Positions 1-10,413 of a stretch of DNA of 64,000 nucleotides are shown one piece after another (position 1 is the first letter of the stretch; the number at the start of each line of letters is the position of its first letter). The position numbers and the translations under genes are program-made. The stretch lies in NCBI GenBank assembly GCA_001972305.1, contig BDDD01002689.1, forward strand, positions 248,001 through 312,000. The letters are read 5' to 3'. This DNA comes from Cephalotus follicularis (Eukaryota; Streptophyta; Magnoliopsida; Oxalidales; Cephalotaceae). Under the pieces are notes generated by a model. It did no database searches. It was not told the origin of the DNA and saw only the letters and a list, made by a program, of their open reading frames with translations.

Positions 1-905
1 GAAAGCTTTTCACTATAAGCCTTTAACTTATCCTTAAACCTAATGTCACTGTGAACCATGGACTACTTGATCCCCTTCTCCATTGGCACCTCCTTAAGAG
101 CCCGATTTTTCTCGACAATGATAGTCTCTTGGGCCCCGAGCACCTCCTCTAGTTTGGCCCAGGCCACATCGGATGAACTTTTGAGCTCAGAATTTTTAGC
201 CCCAAGCTGGACAAGCAAGGTGCTATCCTCCTTGGCTCTCTCCATAGGAGGTAGGCATCGCCCATGACCTGAAAAAGAAACATAAGATTAAAAAGGAGCA
301 AAAGGTTTACTAAAAGGAAAAAGTTAGGAAAAGCTTAATGACCCTGAAGTTACTCTAAAAAAGGTGAGCCCATGTTTGGCTAACAGTCCATTTCTCCCTC
401 ACCTCCATCTCATGGGGAAAACGCCCAGACCTACAAAGCTTAACGGTGACACCTGGCATCTTTCGGCTAACTACAGAGCTGCCAAGTGCTTTGAGGATCT
501 CTCTCACTTGCCCGAGCTCCTCGCTCGGATCTGGGAAGTCAGGGTTCTGGTAGCTCTACTTGGTAGCTCCATCCCGAGATACATATTCCTCATCTGTCCT
601 CCTCTGCCTTCTTGAAGGATGGGACAGTTCATCGGCAGCTAGATTTTTGCCATGAGCGATCTCAGCCCAGGCCTCCTCGGCCTCAACCTGATCTCGGGCC
701 CTAGCCTCGGCATCACCCTTAGCTTAGGCATCAGCCTTCGCCTTAGCAACAGCCTCCTCGAATGCCCTCTTGGCCTTCTCAGCAGCAACTCTTTGAAGGG
801 ACTTTTTCTTCCTTAAGGCTTCCTGCCTTTGCACCTCGGTGGTCGTAGTTTTGGCTTTCTCCCGACCAGCCCTTATGACATCAATTATTGGTTACCGAGA
901 TGCCA
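1..905 (-). pseudogene. Decayed gag-like coiled-coil gene of a retrotransposon (exon pieces)
   Basis: Read on the minus strand, about 900 down to 620 gives an Ala/Lys/Glu-rich helical stretch (for example VAAEKAKRAFEEAVAKAKAD) with an in-frame TAA near 722. About 268 down to 45 gives a second charged helical stretch (AKLEEVLGAQETIIVEKNRA). The second piece is preceded by a pyrimidine-rich run ending in CAG near 269, which looks like a splice acceptor, so the pieces may be exons of one interrupted gene. Long alanine-rich coiled coils of this kind are common in the gag-like proteins of plant Gypsy-type transposons. No catalytic domain is visible. Family placement is inference; it could also be an unrelated coiled-coil pseudogene. 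The gene runs off the left end of the window, and its upstream part appears to lie at 3650-3845, beyond an LTR-like insertion. Confidence 0.45.
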
Positions 906-1210
906 TCGATGGAAGGAATCACAAACAATGAGTTAGAAGCATATCAGAAAACAGAATGAAATAAAACTAAAGACAAAGTATTGAAAGGAAAGCTTAATAC
1001 AGCTCTCTCATTTGACAAGAGCCGAGGATGCAGGTTCATCTGTGTAATAACCACAAATTCAATCCGTGTACATTGTAATATTGATGAATAAAATGTGCAC
1101 TTACTTGAATTTAACGTCCAATTACTATACGGGTTGCGGTTGTTCTTTAATTGAGCAAATAGACCTAAGATAACAAAAACATCCATCGACAACCAACTGT
1201 CATAGGGGAA

Positions 1211-1268
1211 CAGTCGACTGTTTGATGCGCGTGTGGACAGTCGATTGCCAAGAGGATACAGTCGACTG
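1211..1268. repeat. Three CAGTCGACTG-type palindromic decamers
   Basis: Copies lie at 1211-1220 (perfect palindrome), 1238-1247 (one mismatch) and 1259-1268. The same decamer forms the large array in the SIRE LTRs at 53333-53843 and 61512-62022, although the surrounding sequence is unrelated. Confidence 0.8.
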
Positions 1269-2316
1269 GAACGGTACAGAACAAGTGTTTGTGCATGCCT
1301 GTGTGACTGAACCAAAGGGAATGCATGAAGGGCAGGTGTTATGCGTGACAGTGGCCACCAGAACATGCAAAAAGGAATGCCTTGCATGTGCTCTGCAGAC
1401 CTGCAACCTGCAATCACAGCAGAGTAGTGAGAAAGAGATAGAAAGAATGAGAGAAGAGAAGTGCATGTGAGAAAGAGAAGTACATGTGAGAGAGAGAAGG
1501 GTGATTAATGTAATCTGTCAAATTCAAAGGATTCCTGAGCCTTTATATCAGCTGTTAGGTTAGAGTGTGAGTGTTAGAAAACACTGAGTAAAGAGGAGAA
1601 TTGTTGGCAAGTGGGTGCATGTTGAAGGCTTAGAGTGCAAAGGGGGACTTGGAAGCTTTGGATTTCTCCTGGTAAGTTTCCAAATTCGAGCTCCCTGCTG
1701 ATGTAGCAAACTGTTGATAATGTAACTAGAAGGATGTTAGATATCTTCTGTTAACATGAATAAGGTTAGCAAAATTTTAGAATTGAAATGGAATTGGTAA
1801 TGGTTCAAGAAATGTGGAGAATATAGACCTCTAATTTGAATTAAAGTTACTGTTAGGGTTGCCAATAAGTATATGTATTCTAATCACCTCAGTAATAGCC
1901 TCTGTAACATGCAACTTAGTAATTGCCGGATTGGAGTGGATTAGTGGAGAGATAATTGTTAATGTAAAAATGGAGACTTAATGGATTATTAAGAACTACT
2001 GTTGGAATTGTATTGTAATGAGAGGATAATTGAACCTTACTGGTACTAATGCATGTGCCCGTAAACATTCATGTTATAGATTAAATTCTGCTAAGATTGG
2101 AAGATTTGTTGGCGAAAAGGCCTTGGAAACTCAAAGAGAGAGATCAATCCCAATTGATCCCGGGATAGCAATTGAGGTAGGGGTAATGACATATTTCGGA
2201 AGATATGAGTATGCATATTATGTATGTTTATTTTTCAGGTTGTTGCATGCATTGATTGGATTTGTATTAGATTTTGAAATATATAACCTGCTACTGCCTA
2301 CATTTCTGGGCAAAAG

Positions 2317-2424
2317 CAGTCGACTATTATTCATGGCAGTCGACTACTCAATCCTACGACTGTTAAGAGAAAACAGTCGACTACTCAATCAAAACAGCCG
2401 ACTGTTCTTGACAACAGCCGACTG
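2317..2424. repeat. Second cluster of CAGTCGACTA / CAGCCGACTG decamers
   Basis: Five clear copies (about 2317, 2337, 2373, 2395 and 2415) plus a degenerate one near 2354. They switch from GTCGAC to GCCGAC cores within the cluster, the same two variants seen in the SIRE LTR. Confidence 0.8.
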
Positions 2425-3649
2425 TCTTGGGTTAAGGTTCTGATATAGGTCATGTTTGGGCCTTAATTTGAATTGCTACTATCTTGCTACTAATTTTGTA
2501 TATGCTACTGTTAATTAGTATATACTAGTGATTGTTATAAACCCTATTGTTTCCATATTTCCAAAGATTGAACAAACTATGTGCTATATGCACAATTCAT
2601 GATAATAACTATCATTTTCAAATGAAAGCTTATTGTTAAAAAGAACTACTGATTTTCCTCCTATGAGAGGTATCTACTGTTTTGTTTCCCAAACTGGAAA
2701 CCACTATTGAATTGATATCGTTTTCCTCCTATGAGATGTACGATAAATGAATTGTTAAAGTTTCTAAAGAAAACAACTTTTATATTGCATATTATACATA
2801 TATGTGATATTATTATTGAACTGAATTTATTGAATTGATTGTCTATGTTATGACCGATTAGTCGAGTGATGGCAGATGTCACTGGCTAACTGAGGTGGTC
2901 CTATGTGCCAGGAGTTGGCTAGAGTACACACCAAAACTGCCTGCAATGTAGAGCTTGATTGTTAAACTGCCCGCTAATGCCGGTAGTAAATGTTACCTTA
3001 TCTATCATCTTCGGAGTGTAGGGTGATAGTTAGGTGGTACACAGTTGGTGCTAGGAGTTAGCGACATGTGACACCCAAACCACAGTATGAATTGATTGTA
3101 CCCTTGTGCGGTATGCTTGCATTGTATTGTCTATGGCCACTTGGCATGATTGCTTATATATTGGCAGACTTAAATGTAATTTTAAATATAAAATGTCATA
3201 CATGTTGCATCCATATATTCCTTAGCATGCATTATCTTCCTACTTAGCCAAGTGAGGACAACGGCTAACCCCTACAATTTCAGATTAAGCAAGGGCGTAC
3301 GGGAGTTGCTGCTGAAGATTTTGGAGAGCTTCTTTTTTTTAAGGTTGTTATTTATGTTGATGTACTATATTTTGTAATGAACGGTTCATACCCCATTACT
3401 GTTGTACTTCCTTATATGCAAGGATAATTTATTGACTTGTACCGGCACGTAGTGTGGGTTGCGTGCGGATGACTTGTATCTTATATTTCGTCTTACTGAA
3501 TGCTTCCGCATATTTTTTATGAATTGTTGAATGGAATGCTACAATATTATATTTAATTTCTGATATCACCACATATGCTTGTCTTAATGTTATGGAACTG
3601 AATAACGGGGTCTGGGGCATCCTAGTCACCCTCTCTCTCAACCCCTACG

Positions 3650-3845
3650 AGGATCTCGTCTTCCTATTCCAGGCAAAGCCGATGACTCGATGACATGCTT
3701 AGCCTAAATCGGTACAAGCAATCCTTAAACACCACGGAGTTCACATCCTCGGGAGCCAGAGCAAAGAGTTTCTCCAAGTTGGCCTTCTTGGTCTCGGTCA
3801 AAGTCATCCTACGATTAAGACGCCAAGTATCCAAACGGTTACACC
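3650..3845 (-). pseudogene. Upstream exon of the gag-like gene split by the 1041-3625 insertion
   Basis: The minus strand reads through about 60 codons, including RRMTLTETKKANLEKLFALA and LYRFRLSMSSSHRLCLE, before a TAG. The protein is basic and helical, comparable with the pieces at 1-905, and lies on the same strand in the correct order to be the N-terminal side. A frame or intron break separates it from the rest. It is short, so the assignment rests on context. Confidence 0.4.
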
Positions 3846-3849
3846 ATTG

Positions 3850-4760
3850 ACAGGAAGTGAAGCCAGGGAGGAAGTTTTTTCACCAAAAGAATGGGGAATT
3901 TAAGGAACCTTGGATTGCTTTCTGACCTTTGGATCTCTATTGATCTAAACGGTGGAGATTGGCCTTTCAAGTCAGGTGGGGGAAAAGAAGGGATTATGTG
4001 TGGGAAATGAAAAGACAAAGGCATGCAAAAATGTTGCACTTCAGCGTAATGATGGGCATTAATTAAAGAAATATGAAACGGAAACGACATTTGTCATGCA
4101 GCATCAAGTTAAATGCCCCACAAGGGCCGTGTAGCAAGACCCAATAGAAGATTTGGTCCATTTCACAAACAGACAATAAGCCCTGCTCAAAGCCAGGCCA
4201 AAAATGGTCTCCATCATCTGCCAAGCCCAGAAAATGAAGACCAGGGGGGCATATGATATGGGAAAAATTATGCCCATAAACAACGCCACCTGTCCTCAGG
4301 AAAATAAGACAAATGTCATCCAGGGCTATAGACACGTGGTCAGGTGTTACCAATGTGAATAAGTAACACAATAATGCTCAGGTGCAAAATTAGGTGGAGA
4401 ATCAGGGAAATGGTGAGATACTCTGCATTTCCTTAGGGGTACAGTAATCATCTCCGGAAGTCAAGGAAGACAGTTATGACGAAGCTCCTATAAATACAAG
4501 AATCAAACATTTTACAGAGGTCCTCCATTTTTATACACTTATAGCACCTTTGTATTGTCTTCATTGACTTTTCTGAATGAAGCATTAGAGAGTCCCCAGG
4601 AGTGAAACCTCCTGGACCTATGATTAGTTTGCTCTTTTTGTGCAGGGAAGACGATCAAACACCAACCAAACCACCATTCTCGAGGCATCCACAGCGTTTC
4701 CTCGACAAATCAAATCCCTACATGTGGGGTACTGTTAAGGAGCTGATTTTTGTATCAAAA
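3850..4760 (+). other. LTR-like noncoding segment with TATA-like box
   Basis: No credible coding frame. A TATA-like CCTATAAATACAAG lies at about 4488 and is followed by an untranslated-leader-like region. The composition (a GGGGGGCATATGA block at about 4246, the TATA box, then a short leader) resembles the U3-R-U5 layout of plant Tat-type gypsy LTRs. That is inference from layout only. Confidence 0.3.
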
Positions 4761-4789
4761 GTGTGTAACCCTAACATAATTTTTTGACA

Positions 4790-5036
4790 GACAATGCTAG
4801 GGTTGGTGTAACCATAACTCCTATGCTGAATCCAAGTATTGCTTGGCTGGTTTGTATGTTTCAATTGATGCCCTAATTAGTGATCCTAGGACCCAATGGA
4901 ATAATTATGGACATAGTTTTAGGGCATTCCATTGATTGGGCATTTAAAGAATTGAACATGTTTTGTTTTACAACCCTAACCCTAATTTCCCTAAATGATT
5001 CTGTCCTCTTAGTGCCTTCACAACATTTCGTACATC
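4790..5036 (+). other. LTR 3'-end fragment of the Copia family found at 12432-14850
   Basis: The run with repeated AACCCTAA/ATTTCCCTAAATG and the phrase on 'cctaattagtgatcctaggac' matches the end of the LTR at 14690-14850. It is truncated on both sides. Confidence 0.4.
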
Positions 5037-7477
5037 ACTATTTAAAAATACAATATAAATTCCTTTTATATTTCTTTGTGCAATTTAAAGTTTTTTATGC
5101 CAAGCCATATGTATGTTATCCCAATTATCTTTGAACAGTTTAATTTATATATTATTTGTATACATATATGGTGCCCTGTCGCTCAAAGGGTTGGATGTCG
5201 TGACTAGAGCTATGAGAATGACTACCTTACTCCATTTTTAACTAAATGTTTCAAGTCGTAGGTACACTTTCTTAGGGCAATTGATGAACCAGCTAGACTT
5301 TCCCTGACTGTGCCTGCCTCCCACTACAGTAGAGGGTGGAGTATCTCATTACCTTGTGGGTGTATCCTTAGGGCTGATACAAGGTGCATGCTTAGAGCAT
5401 GTTCATTGAACTGCCCCACCATAAGAATCCTATTTGTATAGTGCTTACATGTGTCAATAGTGATTCCTATCGGTGTCGGTGGTTCATAGTCCCTTGGTGA
5501 CTAGTAGGCCATACGTGACCTACGTTGTTCCTTAGACCTATCTGTGTCGGTGGTGCATTGTGTAGTAACTGACTGGCTTCGATTTCTGTCTTACCTATTT
5601 CTAGCCATGAGCTGACAAACGGGCCACTTTTGGGCCTTGTGGGAGCTATATGGATGTATGGCTGAGTCGCAATAAGGGATCATCACACTCGTAGTAAGGG
5701 TGATCAGTTCTACACTATCTGGGTCTATTGCAGACTCGAAAAAACTTAGCCAGGTGCCGGCGGACTGGAAACTAGGTTTCCAGGGAGGTCTGCTGATAGT
5801 CACAATGTGTTTACGGATTTATAGTTACCACTGCTATATCTAGGGTTGACATGTATTCTTACCCTAGGCCGCGGTCCGAGCCAAGGATGACGAGGAAAAC
5901 ACCGCATGAACACTGACGACAGGGCAAAGTACCGGTTAACAAGAATCAACCGATTAACATGGAAAATAATTTGGAATTAATTCTACGAATCTGGAAAGAT
6001 ATTGGATATCATTTTGGGAATATTTAGATGGTTGTACCAAAACATTGGAATGTTCTGGGAATTTATCATTGTACCAGATTTCCAACTGGACTTTTGAGTC
6101 CGACCTTATTATTGGAATTGTTGACATATGCTGGACATGTGTAATTTAATGGAAGATTTGCATCATAGAGGTGCTACTTTGCATGGATACTTTGATTTAC
6201 TGGACATGTATCACCACTTGGAGGTGGAGAATTCGCATCACCATAATAAAGTATTCTAGTCAAAGCTTGAATGTGTTATGCTTTATGTGCATGTGATATG
6301 CAAGAGAAGAAATGAGAGAGTATGGGGCAGCATGTAACATTAAGAATGTGTGTGCATGTGAGGGATAGAATTTTGCATGGTGCATAGCACAAAATTGCAC
6401 AAAATTTGGTTGCCCCTTTGCCCCTCTAATAGCCTTGTGAATATAGTCAACATTGAGTGTAGAACACTCCATGCCCATGTGAAGGCATGGTGAAAAGTAT
6501 GGGCAAGAGTGTTGACTTGTAATAAAGGTATGGGCTTGAGAATGGTTTCCCATTTTTTGTGTAAGTGAGGTCGGCCTTGGGAGAGTAAAAGAGAGAGGAA
6601 TGAGACATAGAGTCTCACTTGGACACTTGAGTTCTCTCTCTCCCTTTTGTGCCGTGACTTTCCTCTCTCTCTTTCAATCAACGTATTCTTCTTCCTTTCT
6701 TGAAATACCTTCATTGTTGGAGCTTGGAGAAGCTTAGAGCCAATAAAGGAAATACATATTCTTCTTCTCTCATCCACCCTTTGATCATTATAGGTGAAGA
6801 TACACCATAGCTTGTGGTCTATCTTTACTTGTCTTGATCTCTAGAATAGGTGTTGGAGCTCTCCATACAAAAAAGGTTCCTTGGAGATCATCTAGACCTT
6901 GTAACCTTGCATGGTATCTGATGTAAGCTCTAATATTTTGAGTTTGGGGAGATTGTATTTCAGCCATTTGGAGAACCTCTGGGACCCGTGACTTTTAGTA
7001 GCTTGGAGCACAAGGCTTCGTGCTTGGTGGAGGAGCTTAGATCCTTAACGTGTAGGGGGAGCTTTCTTGAAGGAAGGAGCTACCACCTTGGGTAATAAAT
7101 CCTTTTCCCCTTCCTCTATGTCTTCTACTTTTTAGTTTATGCCCAACTTTGTATATGTGTTTCTTGGAGGAACCCTAGCTAAAACCCTTAAGGTTCAGAG
7201 GCTTGGAACCCACAGGTTCCCTAGGATTTGCTAGGCAAGCCCTAGTTTTTGTTGGATTCCAATTCTGTATGCTTTGACCCATGACTTCCCTTGCCCTTTT
7301 CTGTGCTGTGGATCAATTGGAAGTTAATTAGCGATCCTTGGACATTATATGGACATTTATGGACATAGATAAATAAGTTGTTCCTTGGCTTGGAGCCCTT
7401 TTTATTACGAAAAATCAAAGATGAACACACTTACCACCTATGACCTAAAATGACCAACCCCTTATAAATCTCTTACA
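5037..7477 (+). mobile_element. Copia-family LTR remnant A
   Basis: About 5090-6110 is homologous to the LTR core of the complete Copia element at 19688-29833. Shared blocks, in the same order, are the GGTTGGAT phrase, 'aagtcgtaggtacactttctt', a GGGCTGATACAAGGTGCATG block, and an end near 'ttatcattgtaccagattt'. 6110-7477 is the R/U5-like remainder, with CT-rich runs at 6620-6690. The segment ends CTTACA and is followed by TGGTATCAG (7482-7490), which matches the initiator-Met tRNA primer site; the next LTR starts directly after it. No coding frame is credible. Confidence 0.55.
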
Positions 7478-7600
7478 TAAGTGGTATCAGTGTTAGATTA
7501 GGGTGTCCCTGCAAGCCACGAGAAGGCTGCAGAGATATGTTTTTGACATATGGCAAACTCTTGAATCGTACATTCTTAGTTTCATTCGTGTTCCATTGTG

Positions 7601-8118
7601 CATATTTAAATAAAAGATTGGCATTTGGCTATATGTATTATCCCAACCCGTCTTAACGGATCAGTTGATCATCATGTCAACTGAATACACATATACCACC
7701 ATGTCCGTAAAGTGTTGGATTTCGTGCCTAAGAGGTTATGAGAATGAGATCCTTACTCCCTTGTGACAAAAGTTCCAAGTCATAGGTTCACTTTCTTAGG
7801 GCAATTGATGAACCGCAAAGACTTGTCGTGTTATGCTTGTTCCCGATGTCAGGGTTTTGCATATTTAAATAAAAGATTGGCATTTTGCTATATGTATTAT
7901 CCCAAACAGTCCCAACGGATCAGTTGATCATCATGTCAACTGAATACACATATAGCGCCCTGTCCATCAAGGGTTGGATCTCGTGCCTAAAAGGTTATGA
8001 GAATGAGATCCGTACTCCTTTGCGACAAAAGTTCCAAGTCATAGGTCCACTTTCTTAGGGAAATTGATGGACCGCAAAGACTTGTCGTGTTATGCTTGCT
8101 CCTGATGTTAGGGAGGAT
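7601..8118. repeat. Tandem duplication, two units of about 259 bp
   Basis: Both units start CATATTTAAATAAAAGATTGGCAT (7601 and 7860) and run to 'tgcttgttcccgatgtcaggg' and 'tgcttgctcctgatgttaggg'. They differ by scattered substitutions, so the duplication is not recent. Confidence 0.85.
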
Positions 8119-9217
8119 GGATCATCTCATTGCCATTTGGGTTTTACCCTAAAGCTGATACGGGGTGCGTGCAGAGGCACGACACTGAACCGAACCACCA
8201 TATGTTATCTATTTGCAGAGTCAACACCTCTGTCAATAGAATTCCTATTGTCGTGGTAGTGTCTAGTCAAAGAGGACTAGTAGATCATACGTGATTTACG
8301 TTGTATCGTTAGACCTGAGCGGCTGGCATACGTTGTGTAGTAACTGCCTAGCTTTGATTTCTGCCTTCCCCAGCATTAGCCACGTGCTGGCAAAAGGGTT
8401 GTGTCTGGGCCTTGTGGGAGCTGCATTGAGATGTATGAGCGAGTACGCAAGATGGGATCGTCAAACCCGTGTTGAGGGTTATAGGTTCTATAACATCCGT
8501 GACCGTTGAAGACTTAAAGTCCCGCCCGGGCACTGGAAGATAGGGAACGAGAGGTTTTCGGGGATGTCTCCCTTAGTCTCAGTGCGTTCATAGAATTATA
8601 GTTATCGCAATTTTACCTAAGGGTGACATTTATCCAAACCCTAGTCCGCGGTGGGAGCCGAGATGATGAAGGATACGCGGTACACAAATCAATGACAGTG
8701 ATAAAGCATTGGGGAACCGTCTAATGAATGATAGACGTGGTTTACACGGATCTGGGGGTGATGGGATTCACACTATCAGCTGAATAGTCGTATCAAAACT
8801 TAGGGATGTTCTAGGAAATTTTATCATCGTACCGGAAATCCACCGGGCTTTCGGGTCCCGCCTGATTATTGTAAAAGTGACACATGATGCACAGATGCTC
8901 TCTTGGTGGTAAATCTAGTTTTTAACTAGTATATATTATTTTGACATTAGTGGTTTGTTTTTCGTTCCACTAATTGTCATCTTCATATATAAAGAGACTT
9001 TAAAGTCGGAGCATGATTTAATTTTAATTGAATTAATTAAAGAGAGAGTCTTTAATTATTTAAAGTGAGAGACCTTAATCGAATCATTAAAAAGAGAAAC
9101 ATGTTTAATTAATTAAGAGAATTATTAATCATGTGGGAGAAACAAATTAATTTTGGAAGAGATATTTAATTTAAATTGCAAGAGATTTTTTAAAAGGAGA
9201 AAAGAGAAAAGAAAAAT

Positions 9218-9241
9218 GAGAGAGAGAGAGAGAGAGAGAGA
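9218..9241. repeat. (AG)n microsatellite
   Basis: About twelve AG units within a purine-rich stretch of the LTR. Confidence 0.9.
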
Positions 9242-9673
9242 CTTAATTTTGGTTTAGGTCAAAAGTTTTTTTTACTATTACTAATCTCTCTCTCACTCTC
9301 TCCTGAAGACACTCTCTCCCATTTCTTTTCTCTCTCACGCATCAGTGCGTTTTTTGGGCGAGACACACGGGTTCAAAACGTCTACGTGCAGAGGCGCGCT
9401 CCTGCCGAGGAAGAAGACCGGCGCTTCGCGCCGGTGGCCAAGGGATGACCGGCGTCCTTCCACGGTATGCCTCTTCCTCTTCTCTCTCCCGATTTCTCCT
9501 TTCTTTCTCCCTCTTTCTCTCTGTGGGGGTAGATCGCGTTTCTTCCGCCTCCCTGCTCTGGCGTCCCTTTCCGCCCCCGATCATCACTGGTAGGTGGAGC
9601 CAACCTTTGGCTCTACCTATCTTGACCTTAGTTTAGGCGTTTCCGGCGTTGTTTTGGCCAGTTTTGCTTTTTG

Positions 9674-9976
9674 TGAGTCAACTTGCCAAGTTGACGAGTC
9701 GACCCGCTGTGACTTGGTGTTCCGTACCTAGTCACAGTGAGCCTAGGGTGTAGGTGTGTCGGGCTGAAGGAGTTGAAGCGTTTGGTGTATTGGCGTCCAG
9801 TGACGGTCAAAGGCGAGTCAACTCAGTGACTCGCCGTCGACCGTTCGTTGTGTTCCAGGCCGAGTCTCGCCGAGTCTCGGCCACCAGCATGAAGATCGGG
9901 GTCCTGGCATCCACATATGTCAAGGCCGGTCAGAGGCTAGTTGACAGAGACTCACTGAGTCCGAACTCAGTGAGTC
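9674..9976. repeat. Cluster of GAGTCAACT / GTCGAC dyads with two strong hairpins
   Basis: 9677-9695 has 8-bp perfect arms (GTCAACTT/AAGTTGAC) with a 3-base loop. 9949-9976 has 12-bp perfect arms (GACTCACTGAGT/ACTCAGTGAGTC) with a 4-base loop. Between them are GAGTCGAC, GAGTCAACTCAGTGACTC and CCGTCGACCG. The same GAGTCAACTCAGTGA phrase recurs in the unrelated LTR at 47711-47860. Confidence 0.85.
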
Positions 9977-10413
9977 ACCATCGCTGTTCGTCGTCCTCCG
10001 AAGCGTTTCCCGGCGTGTCTCCACCAGAAACGGGTAGAGCAGATTTTTTTGAGTCCGACGGTGTCAAGATCGGACCTAACGTGAACTGTCCGAAATTCGG
10101 CGGTGTTACCGGTGATCGACAGTGGATGCTGCAAGCGTGTAGCGGCAAAGTGGTGGAACCTCCAACGTTGGTATGGTTGCTTCCCTTATGCTTTTATGTT
10201 TTTCGATGTGCTTAAACTTTATGGTTTTGAATGCATGCTTTATTTCGTAATTGTTCGATTGAACATCAAACGGAGATCCTAGGCATATTGATTTTGGTAG
10301 CAAGATGTTAGTATGAACCTTGACTTTGTATCTTAGTGTTTTGAAAAATTAAAACTATACACACTAGCATCCTAGACCCAAAATCAAGAGGGAACCCTTT
10401 AGGGTTTCCAACA

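Larger units (their letters stand above)
1041..3625 (+). mobile_element. Solo-LTR-like insertion, probably gypsy
   Basis: This noncoding block of about 2.6 kb separates two minus-strand segments of the same gag-like gene, so it is probably an insertion. It begins TGTGTAATAACCAC, like the TGTAA starts of the chromoviral LTRs elsewhere in the window. No reading frame in it resembles a protein; the 137-codon frame at 2030-2443 runs through repeats. It holds two clusters of a CAGTCGACTG-type decamer (1211-1268 and 2317-2424). I could not find a convincing target-site duplication, so both ends are approximate. Confidence 0.4.
7491..10413 (+). mobile_element. Copia-family LTR B
   Basis: Starts TGTTAGATTAGGG, like the TGTTAGATATAG start of the complete Copia element, and ends CCAACA. 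A partial primer site ATCAGAGCCCC follows at 10414. The core at 7860-8890 repeats the family order seen at 5090, 12540, 19800 and 27710. It includes a 259-bp tandem duplication (7601-8118), an (AG)n run, CT-rich sequence at 9280-9340, and a dyad-rich section at 9674-9976. Open frames in the GC-rich 9340-10215 part have no recognisable product. Confidence 0.6.

Noticed and set aside
944-1417. 157-codon minus-strand frame
   Set aside because: It crosses the insertion boundary at 1041 and repeats; no similarity to known domains is visible.
6340-6777. 145-codon minus-strand frame
   Set aside because: It comes from CT-rich LTR sequence and has no family signature.
9754-10215. 153-codon frame in a GC-rich segment
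   Set aside because: It lies in an LTR between CT-rich sequence and a primer site, and the dyad cluster accounts for the composition; no motif is recognisable.
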